Notes: generated from the letters alone by a model not told the origin. A stretch of DNA of 64,000 nucleotides from Candidatus Dependentiae bacterium (GCA_018266175.1 JAFEAY010000003.1:397103-461102), one strand, 5' to 3'; positions 47,422 through 56,790 are shown, numbered from the stretch's first letter. Program-made: numbers and translations.

Positions 47422-47759
47422 TGACTGAACAAGAAATTGCTCAATATAATTATAGACAAATTATATTGATGGAAAGCAGAGTAACGCTTTATAAGGATAA
47501 TAAATTATCAATTAAAGAATTTATAGACGACATAGACGCTTTAATTGGATGGATCAAAAATCCACCAAACAATTGGGTTAAAGATCTTAAACGTTTGCTG
47601 TGGGAAATAGAAATTCCTTTTGCAACGGCGCTTGCTCACGGAGAAGATTTAACTCCAGAAAAACTTCAACAAATATCTCTATCTGTTGATAAAATAAGAG
47701 AGTGTGTTCTCTGGTACAAACAAAATTGTTTGCCTACTCTTGATGATGAAAATCTCTAA
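47421..47759 (+). CDS. Putative immunity protein of the secreted toxin
   Basis: 112 residues with no signal peptide. The ATG shares one base with the toxin stop (TGATG), and GGAG lies 7 bases upstream. The pattern YRQIILMESRVTLYKDNKLS, then IDDIDALIGWI and LLWEIEIPFATALAHG, resembles a helical immunity family that follows C-terminal toxin domains in other bacteria. This rests on my memory of the family and is not verified. A strong terminator follows. It would protect the producer cytosol. Confidence 0.65.
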   Translation: MTEQEIAQYNYRQIILMESRVTLYKDNKLSIKEFIDDIDALIGWIKNPPNNWVKDLKRLLWEIEIPFATALAHGEDLTPEKLQQISLSVDKIRECVLWYKQNCLPTLDDENL

Positions 47760-47771
47760 ATACAAAAGACG

Positions 47772-47815
47772 ATGATGTGCTCATAAAAATTTATACTATG
47801 AGCACATCATTTTTT
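47772..47815 (+). terminator. Terminator after the toxin/immunity pair
   Basis: A perfect 14-base stem (ATGATGTGCTCATA / TATGAGCACATCAT) with a T6 run begins 12 bases after the immunity stop. The stem could also serve the minus-strand gene that ends at 47857. Confidence 0.92.
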
Positions 47816-47856
47816 GATCTAAAAATCTGAATCATAACGATATAAATCTGTATCGA

Positions 47857-48495
47857 CTACACTCGAAAAATAAGTTTACGAGTATCTGCAATAAGAAGTT
47901 CCTCAGCTGCAGCTGCATCGTTATTCAGAAGAGCATAGTGCAATGGAGTCCAGCCTTCGTTATCATGAATTTCTGTTTTCGCACCGGCTGCAAGAAGTAT
48001 TTGAAGCGTCATCAGATGGCCATTTTTAACTGCGCAATGAAGAGGCGTTGCTCCATCTGAATCAAGAACATTTTTATCTACCCCAGCATTAAGAAGAGCT
48101 TGGAGAATTTCTTCATGGCCTATCAAAGCAGCTTTATGAATGGCGGTAGAAGAAAAGTGAACAGAATCACCCTTCGCCCCGCATGTAAGAAGACTTTTTA
48201 CTTGCGTAAGATCTTTCTGATCAACTGCAAGAATAAGCTTTTCATCCAGTTCTCGTTGATTTTTTTGCACATCGGTTTCTGATGTAAACGGCTCACATGC
48301 AATAATTACTTGATTACGAAGAAGGTCTTGGTTTTGTGAGTAATCTTGACTTTTAGATGAATGTGCAGGAAGAAACTCTTCTTTATTAATTTGTGATGGG
48401 TCTTTCTCAACATTGACCTCCTCTTGAGCCAACAGATGATGAATATGAGGTGATAGTGATATGATAACGAATACAAAATAACGTTTTATATTCAT
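47857..48495 (-). CDS. Secreted ankyrin-repeat protein
   Basis: 212 residues. ATG at 48495 has AAGGA 7 bases upstream; the longer frame is rejected. Signal peptide (MNIKRYFVFVIISL..., likely cut near LLAQ). Residues about 90-205 hold three to four ankyrin repeats (ATPLHCAVKNGHL, GWTPLHYALLNND). Ankyrin proteins with signal peptides are common secreted proteins of intracellular bacteria and bind host proteins. The final repeat ends at the C-terminus with IFRV. It is transcribed leftwards towards the toxin locus terminator. Confidence 0.85.
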   Translation of the reverse strand: MNIKRYFVFVIISLSPHIHHLLAQEEVNVEKDPSQINKEEFLPAHSSKSQDYSQNQDLLRNQVIIACEPFTSETDVQKNQRELDEKLILAVDQKDLTQVKSLLTCGAKGDSVHFSSTAIHKAALIGHEEILQALLNAGVDKNVLDSDGATPLHCAVKNGHLMTLQILLAAGAKTEIHDNEGWTPLHYALLNNDAAAAEELLIADTRKLIFRV

Positions 48496-48530
48496 AAAAT
48501 ATTCCTTGGCCAAAAGTAAAAGGGTTTGAT

Positions 48531-48895
48531 TTGTGCAAAATTCTAGCAAACATGCATGAGAAAGGCAAACCAAGACTGCAAGCCTATTTCGATGAGAGAG
48601 AAAACTTGTATAAAACTCAAAATGTTTATGAAAATTGGGATCAGATTTCTGCTGTCAGTGAACAATTTGTAACTGATATTCAAAATGATATGCATCACAA
48701 TACTGAATGGTTGGACAAAAACATTCAAGGAATTACTCAGCTTGCTTGCAATATCTTTCTAGCACAACGCGTTGCTGCAAAAATTAACCGCAGCAAGATC
48801 AGTCAATTAATCAATGGATTTAAACAACAAAAGGTGATGCCCACAATTGCGTTAACACTACAGCAAAGAAGGCCAAGGATTTAAAAAACTAAACC
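48531..48895 (+). pseudogene. Frameshifted fragment of the toxin-like gene
   Basis: About 118 codons open in one frame, with no signal peptide and no proper upstream gene. From 48625 on it repeats the region of the 957-residue protein near its residue 705: YENWDQIS, QFVTDIQNDMHH, WLDKNIQG and TQLAC all recur with scattered changes. Near 48838 one base is missing, after which the frame no longer matches although the DNA does (as far as about 48895). So this is a decayed partial duplicate of the pre-toxin region, now between two opposite-strand genes. It overlaps the end of the next minus-strand gene by a few bases. Confidence 0.8.
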
Positions 48896-49686
48896 AACAT
48901 ATCTGGATCTTCGCATTGCACACAATGTACACCAGAACAAATAAAAGAGTCACTACAAATAAGACAGAGACAACAGATACCAAAAAGATCACTGAGCACC
49001 AAAGCCATTAATGCCCATGGTACCCATGAAGTGGGTACAAGTGTGGTTGTCGTTAAGACAAGAACAATAACAATTGAAATAAATCCACCAAGAAGAATCG
49101 GATACGCTCTATCAAGAACAAATTCAAACGCCCGCTTGTTCAGAGCTGCGCAATCAGCAATCCATTTACAGGTCAAGCTTTTACAAGAATACGATTGCAA
49201 AAGAAATGCAAGCTTCTCCAAATCGGCTTCTGACAACTCATGTTTACACTTCCAACAACGCTTATTACTTTCCATCAAAGCTTTTACCAAGCAACTACGA
49301 TGCGATTGCGATTCATTTTTAAGACAACAGGGTAACTCGCGAATAACCAAGTGATTCAGCAGTTTTTGCACAACCTCAAGAACCTGTTTGTCATCTGCTT
49401 GAGCAAGCACGATATTATTATTCTGTAAATGAGAGTTGGCGTAGGGTAACAAAGGCTGCAGCTCTTTTAAGCCCTCTTCTAAATTACCCTGCTCAATAAG
49501 CTTTACTACTTTTTTATGCAAACTTGGGTATGTTTTTCTAAGCTTTTTTAAAAGTTTTTCTTCGTCTAATTTTTTTAAAAGTTTCGTAGGATCGCAAGAA
49601 ATCAGCTCTTCAGTGCAAAAGTAACACTGGCCCTGAGCTGAAAGCATAAAAAAACAAAACGCTATAAACGCTATACCCCGTAACAT
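48889..49686 (-). CDS. Secreted/membrane Cys-rich protein with RING-like pattern
   Basis: 265 residues. Signal peptide (cut near SAQG, before QCYFC). Cys pairs: CYFC near the N-terminus, then LPCC, HRSC and RCWKC at about 118-145, in the order C-C, H-x2-C, C-x2-C, much like the second half of a RING finger or U-box (CLVKALMESNKRCWKC). Two hydrophobic membrane segments follow (about 195-240) and a Cys-rich tail. Ubiquitin-ligase-like domains in intracellular bacteria act on host proteins; that reading is inference. No known family name is assigned. It ends close to the decayed toxin fragment. Confidence 0.6.
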   Translation of the reverse strand: MLRGIAFIAFCFFMLSAQGQCYFCTEELISCDPTKLLKKLDEEKLLKKLRKTYPSLHKKVVKLIEQGNLEEGLKELQPLLPYANSHLQNNNIVLAQADDKQVLEVVQKLLNHLVIRELPCCLKNESQSHRSCLVKALMESNKRCWKCKHELSEADLEKLAFLLQSYSCKSLTCKWIADCAALNKRAFEFVLDRAYPILLGGFISIVIVLVLTTTTLVPTSWVPWALMALVLSDLFGICCLCLICSDSFICSGVHCVQCEDPDMLV

Positions 49687-49840
49687 GTGCTTATCCTTGA
49701 TGTAAGTAATAAGTTTTTATTATTTGGGGCGAAGTTTAGCAGAGCCACAAAACCTGATCAAGCATCACTTTTGACTCTTTCTCAAGAACAAGTAGAATTG
49801 CCTAATCTTATCAACACAAATAAAGCGATGGCAACCATCA

Positions 49841-52800
49841 ATGAACTATAAAAAGAACTGCATAATTTTTTCTTACATAATTTCATTGTTTTTCGTCACA
49901 GCTTTATCGTTGCAAGCAGCACCAGCAGCGACGCCATCGCTTACTCTTGAAAGCCGTATTCTGAATGGTGAAAGCATCACGCTTCCCGTTAATACTATCC
50001 TTGAGTCATTTCTTGCAACCAATGGATATGACAGTTTTGCTCAAGCATTGATTAATCAAAGTAATGGAATAAAACCTGCTCCAAATCCAATTCGTCAGGC
50101 ACTTGCACAAAAATGGATTCAAAACGCTGTTGGCCATATCTTTCATGATGAACTGCGCTCCTTTCTTGAAATTGTAGTCAATGCCTGCGACGCATCCGTT
50201 ACACCTGACAAGTCGGTTGGAAAATTTGGCATGGGTTTTTTCTCAATACTCAAACTCCTGAGCTTTCTTGATACGCAAGGAACATCAATAACTATTGATA
50301 CAACGTACAAAATAGGCAACAAATTACAACGCTATGCCATGCTACTCAAACACCGATGCGCAATAAGCAGACTTGCTGAAGAGCAAAACTCAAACGACAT
50401 TATGGTAACATTTACTGGCAAGCCAGTACCAAAAAAAGCTTCTTCCGGAACGACCATCACCATTACACCAAACCAAGGATCCTTTTCTATCTCCACGCTA
50501 TCAAGGCTACTTAACTACACCATGTATCTTCGCTGCTATCCACACACACCTATTATTCTTTCGTTGAACTGGAGAAGAGATAAAGGGCAAGAGACTATTA
50601 ACCAGTCCAGCGCACGCAACGGAGGCAGCACCGTTCGCGTTGAGTTGAGCCCAACGCAACTCAGTATCTCCGATCAAGGAGTTGGAATCCCGCTTCAGAC
50701 GGCACTTAATCAGCTCCTTATTCCCAGTAGCTCAAGTAAAAAGCCAACTGGTTCACAAAATGTTTTACCCAGTATACAAACTCAACTACCCTGCTTAATC
50801 GAACAAAAGGGTGTAACCATCGATGATGTATCCCACTTTTTTATTGCAATCAATGGCGTTATTGTTATTGATAAATATTTGCCTAAAAAAATTATTAACC
50901 CCGCAGGCAAAGTATGTGACTTGATTGTGCACATGCCCCAAGGCACCCAACTAACGCTTGCACGCAATGAGTTACTCATCAAGCCAGATGGCTCCAGCTT
51001 AGAAGAAGCCTATCTGCAAAGCATCATTACCAACACCATTAAAGTACTTGTACAATCATATTACGAAGATGTAAGCCTGCTTGAAGCACTGCACCTAGGA
51101 ATAACTACTTGGGAAACAGAGTCTGCCGCCTCGCACCTGAATGGCAGATTTACCTCATTTCTACAACATGAACTTGACCGACTTTTATCTGAAAGCAAAA
51201 CATGCTTTGCCGTGCCACTCTGCATAACTCCACAGTTTGTTACGTCGCTGCTGCCACAAAGTTCTGCACGCACGATCGCCATCAACCCAGCACTGGTCTA
51301 CCACAACTACGAACCCTTTGAAGAATTTTTAATTAAAAGCTATGAGCAACAACTCAGTCAAGACCAGAAATCTCACCATTATGAAATAAAGCACAAGGGC
51401 TTCACGTGCTCGCTTATTCAAGGGATGCATGTATTTTTTGTTTCTGATAAATTTTTAAAAGAACCCTCTATGCTTGGACTGCGAACATGCCTTTTTGTTC
51501 CTGAAAATTTTATCACCCAAGCAGGCTCACACACTGCGCTGACTAACCGACTTTTAACAGCCCTGCCAACACAAAAGCTCCGACCTGGAACTCAGGCAAA
51601 AAGCAAATTATTGGCGTTTAAAGAAATCCAATCAAGTGATCCAAATTGGAAAAAAGATTGCATCACGATTGGTATAGATGAAGAACAACTCAAAGCGTCA
51701 AGCGCACGTGACAGCGCATGGGTCAATACCATAACACGCCCACTGAGCAAGCTTGCTCCCACGCTCAAAGAATGCTTGCACGAAAACATTCGAGGCTTTA
51801 ATGTTTTTGAAATATTGACCAATCAATCAGAAAAAATTTCGACTAAAACCAAAGAAAAACTCGCAAGTCTCAAGCAATCGTACCTTGGTTGCAGTAACGC
51901 CTATTTCACCATCAACAACGCTGACATTTCCTTCATCTATGGGGAGCAACCAACACTATTCACACATCACAATGGCACCTTTACCGCGTGGGGAGCGGCA
52001 ATGGTCTGGCTGCTTGAAAAGTTTGAAGCTGACCCTGATGGTAAAAAAATAATTTCTAAGTTGCTACAATTTCAGCGACTCGATTTTGCTCGTAAAACAG
52101 ATTTACTGATGCGCAACAAAAAGCTTGCCGCTGGCACCCTGTACGTTCCTGGCATGTGCCTTGGAACACCGGTTGCAATCCTTGCAGCAATAGCAAAAGC
52201 TCATCGCTCATCGCCTATGATGATCAAGCTTTTGACAACAATAGTTAACCATGCTCGCTCACTTGAAGAATTGATCTTTATTGGCTTAGCGCTCAACACC
52301 ATGTCACACGATGGACTCAAGCAGCTCTGCTGTACACGCGGTTTGATCGCAATAAACCAGGCACTCAAACATTACGTACAAGAAAAGATTGATCATGAAC
52401 TTTTGGAAAAATTTTATCAAGCAACATGGGAAATCGATTTTACTCAAGCCAAAAGCATGCTGACAGTATGCATGGAACAAGAGCCTTCATGCTCTGCACT
52501 GCACAGACTTTTACGATCATTGGTTAACCAGCAGACAGAATTACCAGAATTAAAATCATCCCTTCCTCCTGCGCTCTCTTCAATTTCTCAACTTAATAAA
52601 CCAAATAGCAAACCCCTACTTCTATCACAACTCGTCAGCGCGCATTGCGTTGGTGCTGGACTTATTGATGACTTGATCAATAATCGGACTGAACAACTAA
52701 AAATTCGTGTTGCACAAACAACGGGAACTCAACTGGGAAAAATTAGTCAAAATATTGAAGCTGGAAGTGAAAAAGATCCTCTTGAAGGAACATTGATCGA

Positions 52801-55066
52801 ATGTATCCAAAATTCAATTGATGCAACAAAAAGTCTTTATCAAGCCTCCGCATCGCTCTTTACAACAAACAATACTCAAGCTCGCGCGCATATTGATATC
52901 TCACTGGGCTGGATGCGCAGTACATCGCCAGATGCATCGTCAATTGTGCTCACGCTGCAAGACTATGCAGGATTTCCCAGCTTAAAAGAATTACTGACAG
53001 ACTTCATACTTCCAGACTTGAGTAGTAAAACCTCGGCTCAGGGATTTGTTGGACAGATGGGTAATGGATCATTTAAACTCTATCAGGATGCACAAACGGT
53101 TCATATTCTCACGCGCACAACAAAAGAACCTACACGCTGCTTTCTGCTGACCATCACTCCAATTCGAAATTCATCAACAAATTTAGTTGAAGATTTACAG
53201 CTCACTTGGCACGATGTTTCAAACCATATTGCATCCACTGCACCGCAGTTTTTTGGAACATCAATCACCGTTTCTTTTCAAGAAACTGAACACACCTACA
53301 CTGAAATGACGCTTGCAAGTACGCTCGATTTTTTACGTAATGCAATTGGAAGCTGCAATGCTCAACTCGATAATGGCAAGCCATTTACAATTACACTCAA
53401 CGGAGAGCAAGCACTCAACCAGCCAGATAATATTAAACTTCTTTATGAACATACGGTGAAGCATGAAACGATATGCAAACTCTTCAAGCATCATGCTCCA
53501 TCAAAACCAAGTTATATCACCACGGCAGGAATACCATTTAGGCCACTGAGCAGCACCATACAAGAGCTCAATCTCTTACCTAAAAATTTTTGCAAGGAGC
53601 TTCAGCAAGGTTACATTGTTGATCTTGCACCAGGCTTTTACCAACCGGTCCAAAGTCGAACTCATTTGCAATTAAGCGAAGAAAACAGGCAAGCGTTGTG
53701 CAGAGTCCTCTTTGAGCTCTTCTTTATTGATGGCGTACAACAGGCTGTAACAGAAATTGAAACACCAAAAGCTTTTTATACTTTTTTATCAAGAAATTTT
53801 ACACATTTTTTAAGTAACAAAAGCATGCTACAGCTCGAACTTAATGCCAATGATAATAAAAATTTCCAAGAAGCTTTTGAAAAATTTGTTACGTTGAGTA
53901 AGCAATCGAATTTTTTATCCAAAGAGTTCTTTTTTGATTTCTATAAGCCACTCATGCTCAGCGGGTATAAACTTTCCAGCTTTTATGACTTGATTGATTC
54001 GGTCTGCAAGAAAACATCGTATACTCATCGAAAATTTCATACAAAACTTGGCGAGTCGTATTTAGAGGAATGCAGAGAAGCTCTTATCCAACGAATTGAG
54101 TCAATCGATATCAACACACCAGCTGAAGAATCACTTGAATCCTTGAAAAATGATTTCAATATCCATTTAACCCTTAATACAAAGCGTCTTTCTAATGCGT
54201 TTCATGCGATTAGCGATAAAGTAATCGAAGAATGCTTTAATGAAATTACATCATCCAACAAACACGCTATCCCCTCAATCGGCAAACAATTTATCGAAAA
54301 AATTGCAATGGGCTGGGTTAAAAGAAAAACAGGTACGGGCAATTCTGAAATTGATCGCTGCTATGCAATCAACCTACTCTTTAATCATAAACTTTTCGCA
54401 CCGCTTGTTGCAGCTGCCGAAAAAGAGCGTCAAACGCAGCTCGAAAAAGATAAACTGGCTCGACAAAAATTAGTCCGTCCTCAAATAATTATAAAAAAAG
54501 TTGATCCACAACCGATAAAAAGAACGACTATTCCCGAAGCACATCTCAAACTCTTAAAAGAAGCATGGACTCTTTTCTGTCAAGAATATTTCATTGCACT
54601 TGGAACACCTCGTCCAGAAATTTCCTGCTCACTTTCATCAATCCTTTCCTCTCAGGTTGCAGGATGTTATGTCTATCAAGATAAGGCTATTTTACTCAAC
54701 TCCGATTCAATTAATGTTGACGAACAACTCAAACTCATACACGCACTCATCGTTTATGATCCACAAAAAATGTCGATTGCTCCCATCATTGAATCATCGG
54801 CTTTCAAGAAGCTTTATGCACCAACAATTGGTAACGCTCCAACACTCCTTCATGAATTAGAGCATGCTCGAAGACATGAAAAGCTTGATCATGACACTCA
54901 TCAAATCTCTGGATGCGGCACCCATACCCACGGCTATGATGCACAGGGCAATTTGGTCCATTTTGACGCGTGTGCCAACAGCTGGGGGGCATATGCAATT
55001 GGTCATGGATTATTTGAAGCTTGGGCTCTTAAATTAAAGGATTTATTCTCTGAAAAGCACGACTAG
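49841..55066 (+). CDS. Giant secreted protein with two GHKL ATPase signatures and a C-terminal zincin motif
   Basis: 1741 residues, signal peptide at 1-26 (cut after LSLQA). Region 1 (about 100-350): EIVVNACDA (Glu110, Asn114, Asp117), GKFGMGFFS (127-135), and later SDQGVGI (Asp278, Gly280, Gly282). Region 2 (about 975-1140): LIECIQNSIDAT (Glu987, Asn991, Asp994), the short LQDYAGF (Asp1041, Gly1044) and GFVGQMGNGSFK (Gly1071, Gly1074, Gly1076). These are the ATP-binding boxes of Hsp90/MutL/kinase-like GHKL folds. Near the end LLHELEHARRHE gives an HExxH zinc site (His1671, Glu1672, His1675), followed by His-rich HTHG. An ATPase pair with a peptidase on an exported protein is new to me. A third ligand for zinc is uncertain. 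The start has no strong ribosome site. Large uncharacterised middle regions (350-970 and 1140-1640) resemble nothing I know. Confidence 0.8.
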   Translation: MNYKKNCIIFSYIISLFFVTALSLQAAPAATPSLTLESRILNGESITLPVNTILESFLATNGYDSFAQALINQSNGIKPAPNPIRQALAQKWIQNAVGHIFHDELRSFLEIVVNACDASVTPDKSVGKFGMGFFSILKLLSFLDTQGTSITIDTTYKIGNKLQRYAMLLKHRCAISRLAEEQNSNDIMVTFTGKPVPKKASSGTTITITPNQGSFSISTLSRLLNYTMYLRCYPHTPIILSLNWRRDKGQETINQSSARNGGSTVRVELSPTQLSISDQGVGIPLQTALNQLLIPSSSSKKPTGSQNVLPSIQTQLPCLIEQKGVTIDDVSHFFIAINGVIVIDKYLPKKIINPAGKVCDLIVHMPQGTQLTLARNELLIKPDGSSLEEAYLQSIITNTIKVLVQSYYEDVSLLEALHLGITTWETESAASHLNGRFTSFLQHELDRLLSESKTCFAVPLCITPQFVTSLLPQSSARTIAINPALVYHNYEPFEEFLIKSYEQQLSQDQKSHHYEIKHKGFTCSLIQGMHVFFVSDKFLKEPSMLGLRTCLFVPENFITQAGSHTALTNRLLTALPTQKLRPGTQAKSKLLAFKEIQSSDPNWKKDCITIGIDEEQLKASSARDSAWVNTITRPLSKLAPTLKECLHENIRGFNVFEILTNQSEKISTKTKEKLASLKQSYLGCSNAYFTINNADISFIYGEQPTLFTHHNGTFTAWGAAMVWLLEKFEADPDGKKIISKLLQFQRLDFARKTDLLMRNKKLAAGTLYVPGMCLGTPVAILAAIAKAHRSSPMMIKLLTTIVNHARSLEELIFIGLALNTMSHDGLKQLCCTRGLIAINQALKHYVQEKIDHELLEKFYQATWEIDFTQAKSMLTVCMEQEPSCSALHRLLRSLVNQQTELPELKSSLPPALSSISQLNKPNSKPLLLSQLVSAHCVGAGLIDDLINNRTEQLKIRVAQTTGTQLGKISQNIEAGSEKDPLEGTLIECIQNSIDATKSLYQASASLFTTNNTQARAHIDISLGWMRSTSPDASSIVLTLQDYAGFPSLKELLTDFILPDLSSKTSAQGFVGQMGNGSFKLYQDAQTVHILTRTTKEPTRCFLLTITPIRNSSTNLVEDLQLTWHDVSNHIASTAPQFFGTSITVSFQETEHTYTEMTLASTLDFLRNAIGSCNAQLDNGKPFTITLNGEQALNQPDNIKLLYEHTVKHETICKLFKHHAPSKPSYITTAGIPFRPLSSTIQELNLLPKNFCKELQQGYIVDLAPGFYQPVQSRTHLQLSEENRQALCRVLFELFFIDGVQQAVTEIETPKAFYTFLSRNFTHFLSNKSMLQLELNANDNKNFQEAFEKFVTLSKQSNFLSKEFFFDFYKPLMLSGYKLSSFYDLIDSVCKKTSYTHRKFHTKLGESYLEECREALIQRIESIDINTPAEESLESLKNDFNIHLTLNTKRLSNAFHAISDKVIEECFNEITSSNKHAIPSIGKQFIEKIAMGWVKRKTGTGNSEIDRCYAINLLFNHKLFAPLVAAAEKERQTQLEKDKLARQKLVRPQIIIKKVDPQPIKRTTIPEAHLKLLKEAWTLFCQEYFIALGTPRPEISCSLSSILSSQVAGCYVYQDKAILLNSDSINVDEQLKLIHALIVYDPQKMSIAPIIESSAFKKLYAPTIGNAPTLLHELEHARRHEKLDHDTHQISGCGTHTHGYDAQGNLVHFDACANSWGAYAIGHGLFEAWALKLKDLFSEKHD

Positions 55067-55107
55067 ATCGACCATGTCGTCAATAAAAACTTTTTTTATC
55101 TTAATTC

Positions 55108-55135
55108 TTGACAAATAGAAACGATACTATATAAT
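55108..55135 (+). promoter_or_regulatory. Consensus promoter of the DEAD-box helicase
   Basis: TTGACA at 55108-55113, a 16-base spacer and TATAAT at 55130-55135: an exact sigma-70 consensus pair. It drives a leader of about 165 bases before the helicase start. Confidence 0.9.
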
Positions 55136-55200
55136 TAAGAAGTTACGTATATAGTAGTATTGTCATATATATTTCTGATGACTTTTACGTCTCATGAGGG

Positions 55201-55239
55201 ATCACATTCATTGACCGGATGCCATTTAATAAATGTGAT
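55201..55239 (+). promoter_or_regulatory. Inverted repeat in the helicase leader
   Basis: ATCACATT (55201-55208) and AATGTGAT (55232-55239) could pair in the mRNA leader. Long structured leaders are typical of cold-shock helicase genes, so this may be a temperature- or auto-regulatory element. No further evidence. Confidence 0.4.
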
Positions 55240-55304
55240 GATGAACAGTACTAACGAACATACAACGTTATGTATCCATCACAATTATTAACTAAAGGGT
55301 TACC

Positions 55305-56759
55305 ATGAATAAATGTACCTTCGAATCTCTATTGTTATCACAAGAAACACTTCAAGCGCTCACCTCAATGGGCTACACAGAACCAACTCCTATTCAAGCT
55401 GAAGCTATCCCTGTGATGCTCACCGGCGTTGACATGATTGGTCAAGCTAAAACAGGAACAGGTAAAACTGCAGCATTTGCGCTTCCTATTATCGAAAAAA
55501 TTAATTCTGCAGAGCGTAATACTCAAGCATTAATCATGTGCCCAACACGTGAGCTTGCATTACAAGTATGTGATCAAATTCAAAAACTTGGTCAATTCAA
55601 ACGATTGAATATTGTTGCTATTTATGGCGGCGATCCAATCGAACGACAAATGATGCAACTTCGTAAAGGTGCTCACATTGTTGTTGGAACACCAGGCAGA
55701 CTTCTTGATCATATTAACCGTGGCTCATTGCACCTTGATAATGTAAATACACTTGTACTTGATGAAGCAGACGAAATGCTGGACATGGGCTTCCTTGATG
55801 ATATCGAGGCAATCATCAGCGAAACACCTGAGACTCGCCAAACGGTTCTTTTCTCCGCAACAATGTCCACAAGAATTAAACAACTTGCACAGAAATTCCA
55901 AAACGACCCAAAGATGGTCACCATCACCGCCTCAACCATTACCTCAAATACTATTGAAGAGTGCTACTTCCACGTTGATTCTTCATCAAAACCAGCACTG
56001 CTTTCAGTCTTGGTAACAATGTACGATCCTACACTTGCTATCGTGTTTTGCAACACCAAACGCAAAGTAGAAGATGTTATTGATGCATTGCAAGCGCGTG
56101 GTCATTTGGCTGATGGTTTGCATGGCGATATGAACCAAAGCAAACGTAACCGTGTTATGGAAAAATTCCGTAACAAACAAGTTAAAATCCTCGTTGCAAC
56201 CGACGTTGCAGCTCGTGGCATTGACGTATCAGATATTGATGTTGTATTTAACTTTGATCTTCCAAATGATAAAGAGTCTTATGTTCACCGTATCGGTCGA
56301 ACTGGACGAGCTGGAAAATTGGGTAAAGCAATTAGCTTGGTCTCTGGACGCGATGTTTCATTGTTGAGATTTATTCAACGCTATACATCAGCACCAATCA
56401 AACAACTTCCATTGCCAACAGCGCAAGATATTGAAAAAGCACAAGCTCAAAGAATCTTCTCAAAGATTCAAGAGGTTCGTACCAACAACAATCTTGATGT
56501 GTTGAAAAAAGTTGTACAACAACTTCATGAAGATCATCAAATTGCATATGATGAAATTGCGGCCGCATTACTACACCTTCGTACAAAAAAAGTAAGCACC
56601 AGCGATATCAAGAGTGACACAAGCCGTAGCTCATCATCCGATTATTATGAATCAGGTCGCGGACGATCACGATCTTATTCTTCATCGTATGATCGCCGTC
56701 GTCCATCATTTCGACGCGATAATGCAAGCAATAGCCACAGCCGATATGACAGAAACTAA
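55305..56759 (+). CDS. DEAD-box RNA helicase
   Basis: 484 residues, similar in design to DeaD/CshA/CsdA. Motifs in order: Q motif (F6, Q31), AKTGTGKT (48-55), PTRELALQ, DEAD (153-156), SAT (184-186), then in the second domain VFCNTKRKVE, HGDMNQSKRNRV and HRIGRTGRAGK. The C-terminus (about 430-484) is a Ser/Arg/Tyr-rich tail likely to bind RNA. It unwinds RNA in ribosome assembly or decay, often in the cold. Unlike its neighbours it has no signal peptide. Consensus promoter upstream and strong terminator downstream make it a single-gene unit. Confidence 0.96.
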   Translation: MNKCTFESLLLSQETLQALTSMGYTEPTPIQAEAIPVMLTGVDMIGQAKTGTGKTAAFALPIIEKINSAERNTQALIMCPTRELALQVCDQIQKLGQFKRLNIVAIYGGDPIERQMMQLRKGAHIVVGTPGRLLDHINRGSLHLDNVNTLVLDEADEMLDMGFLDDIEAIISETPETRQTVLFSATMSTRIKQLAQKFQNDPKMVTITASTITSNTIEECYFHVDSSSKPALLSVLVTMYDPTLAIVFCNTKRKVEDVIDALQARGHLADGLHGDMNQSKRNRVMEKFRNKQVKILVATDVAARGIDVSDIDVVFNFDLPNDKESYVHRIGRTGRAGKLGKAISLVSGRDVSLLRFIQRYTSAPIKQLPLPTAQDIEKAQAQRIFSKIQEVRTNNNLDVLKKVVQQLHEDHQIAYDEIAAALLHLRTKKVSTSDIKSDTSRSSSSDYYESGRGRSRSYSSSYDRRRPSFRRDNASNSHSRYDRN

Positions 56760-56790
56760 TAATTCATAGATTATGAATTACTAAAAAGTT

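Noticed and set aside
49687..49851. 55-codon plus-strand frame before the giant gene (ends in NTNKAMATINEL)
   Set aside because: It looks protein-like but begins at a GTG without a ribosome site and overlaps the giant gene start; it may be a decayed gene end, but the evidence is too thin to list.
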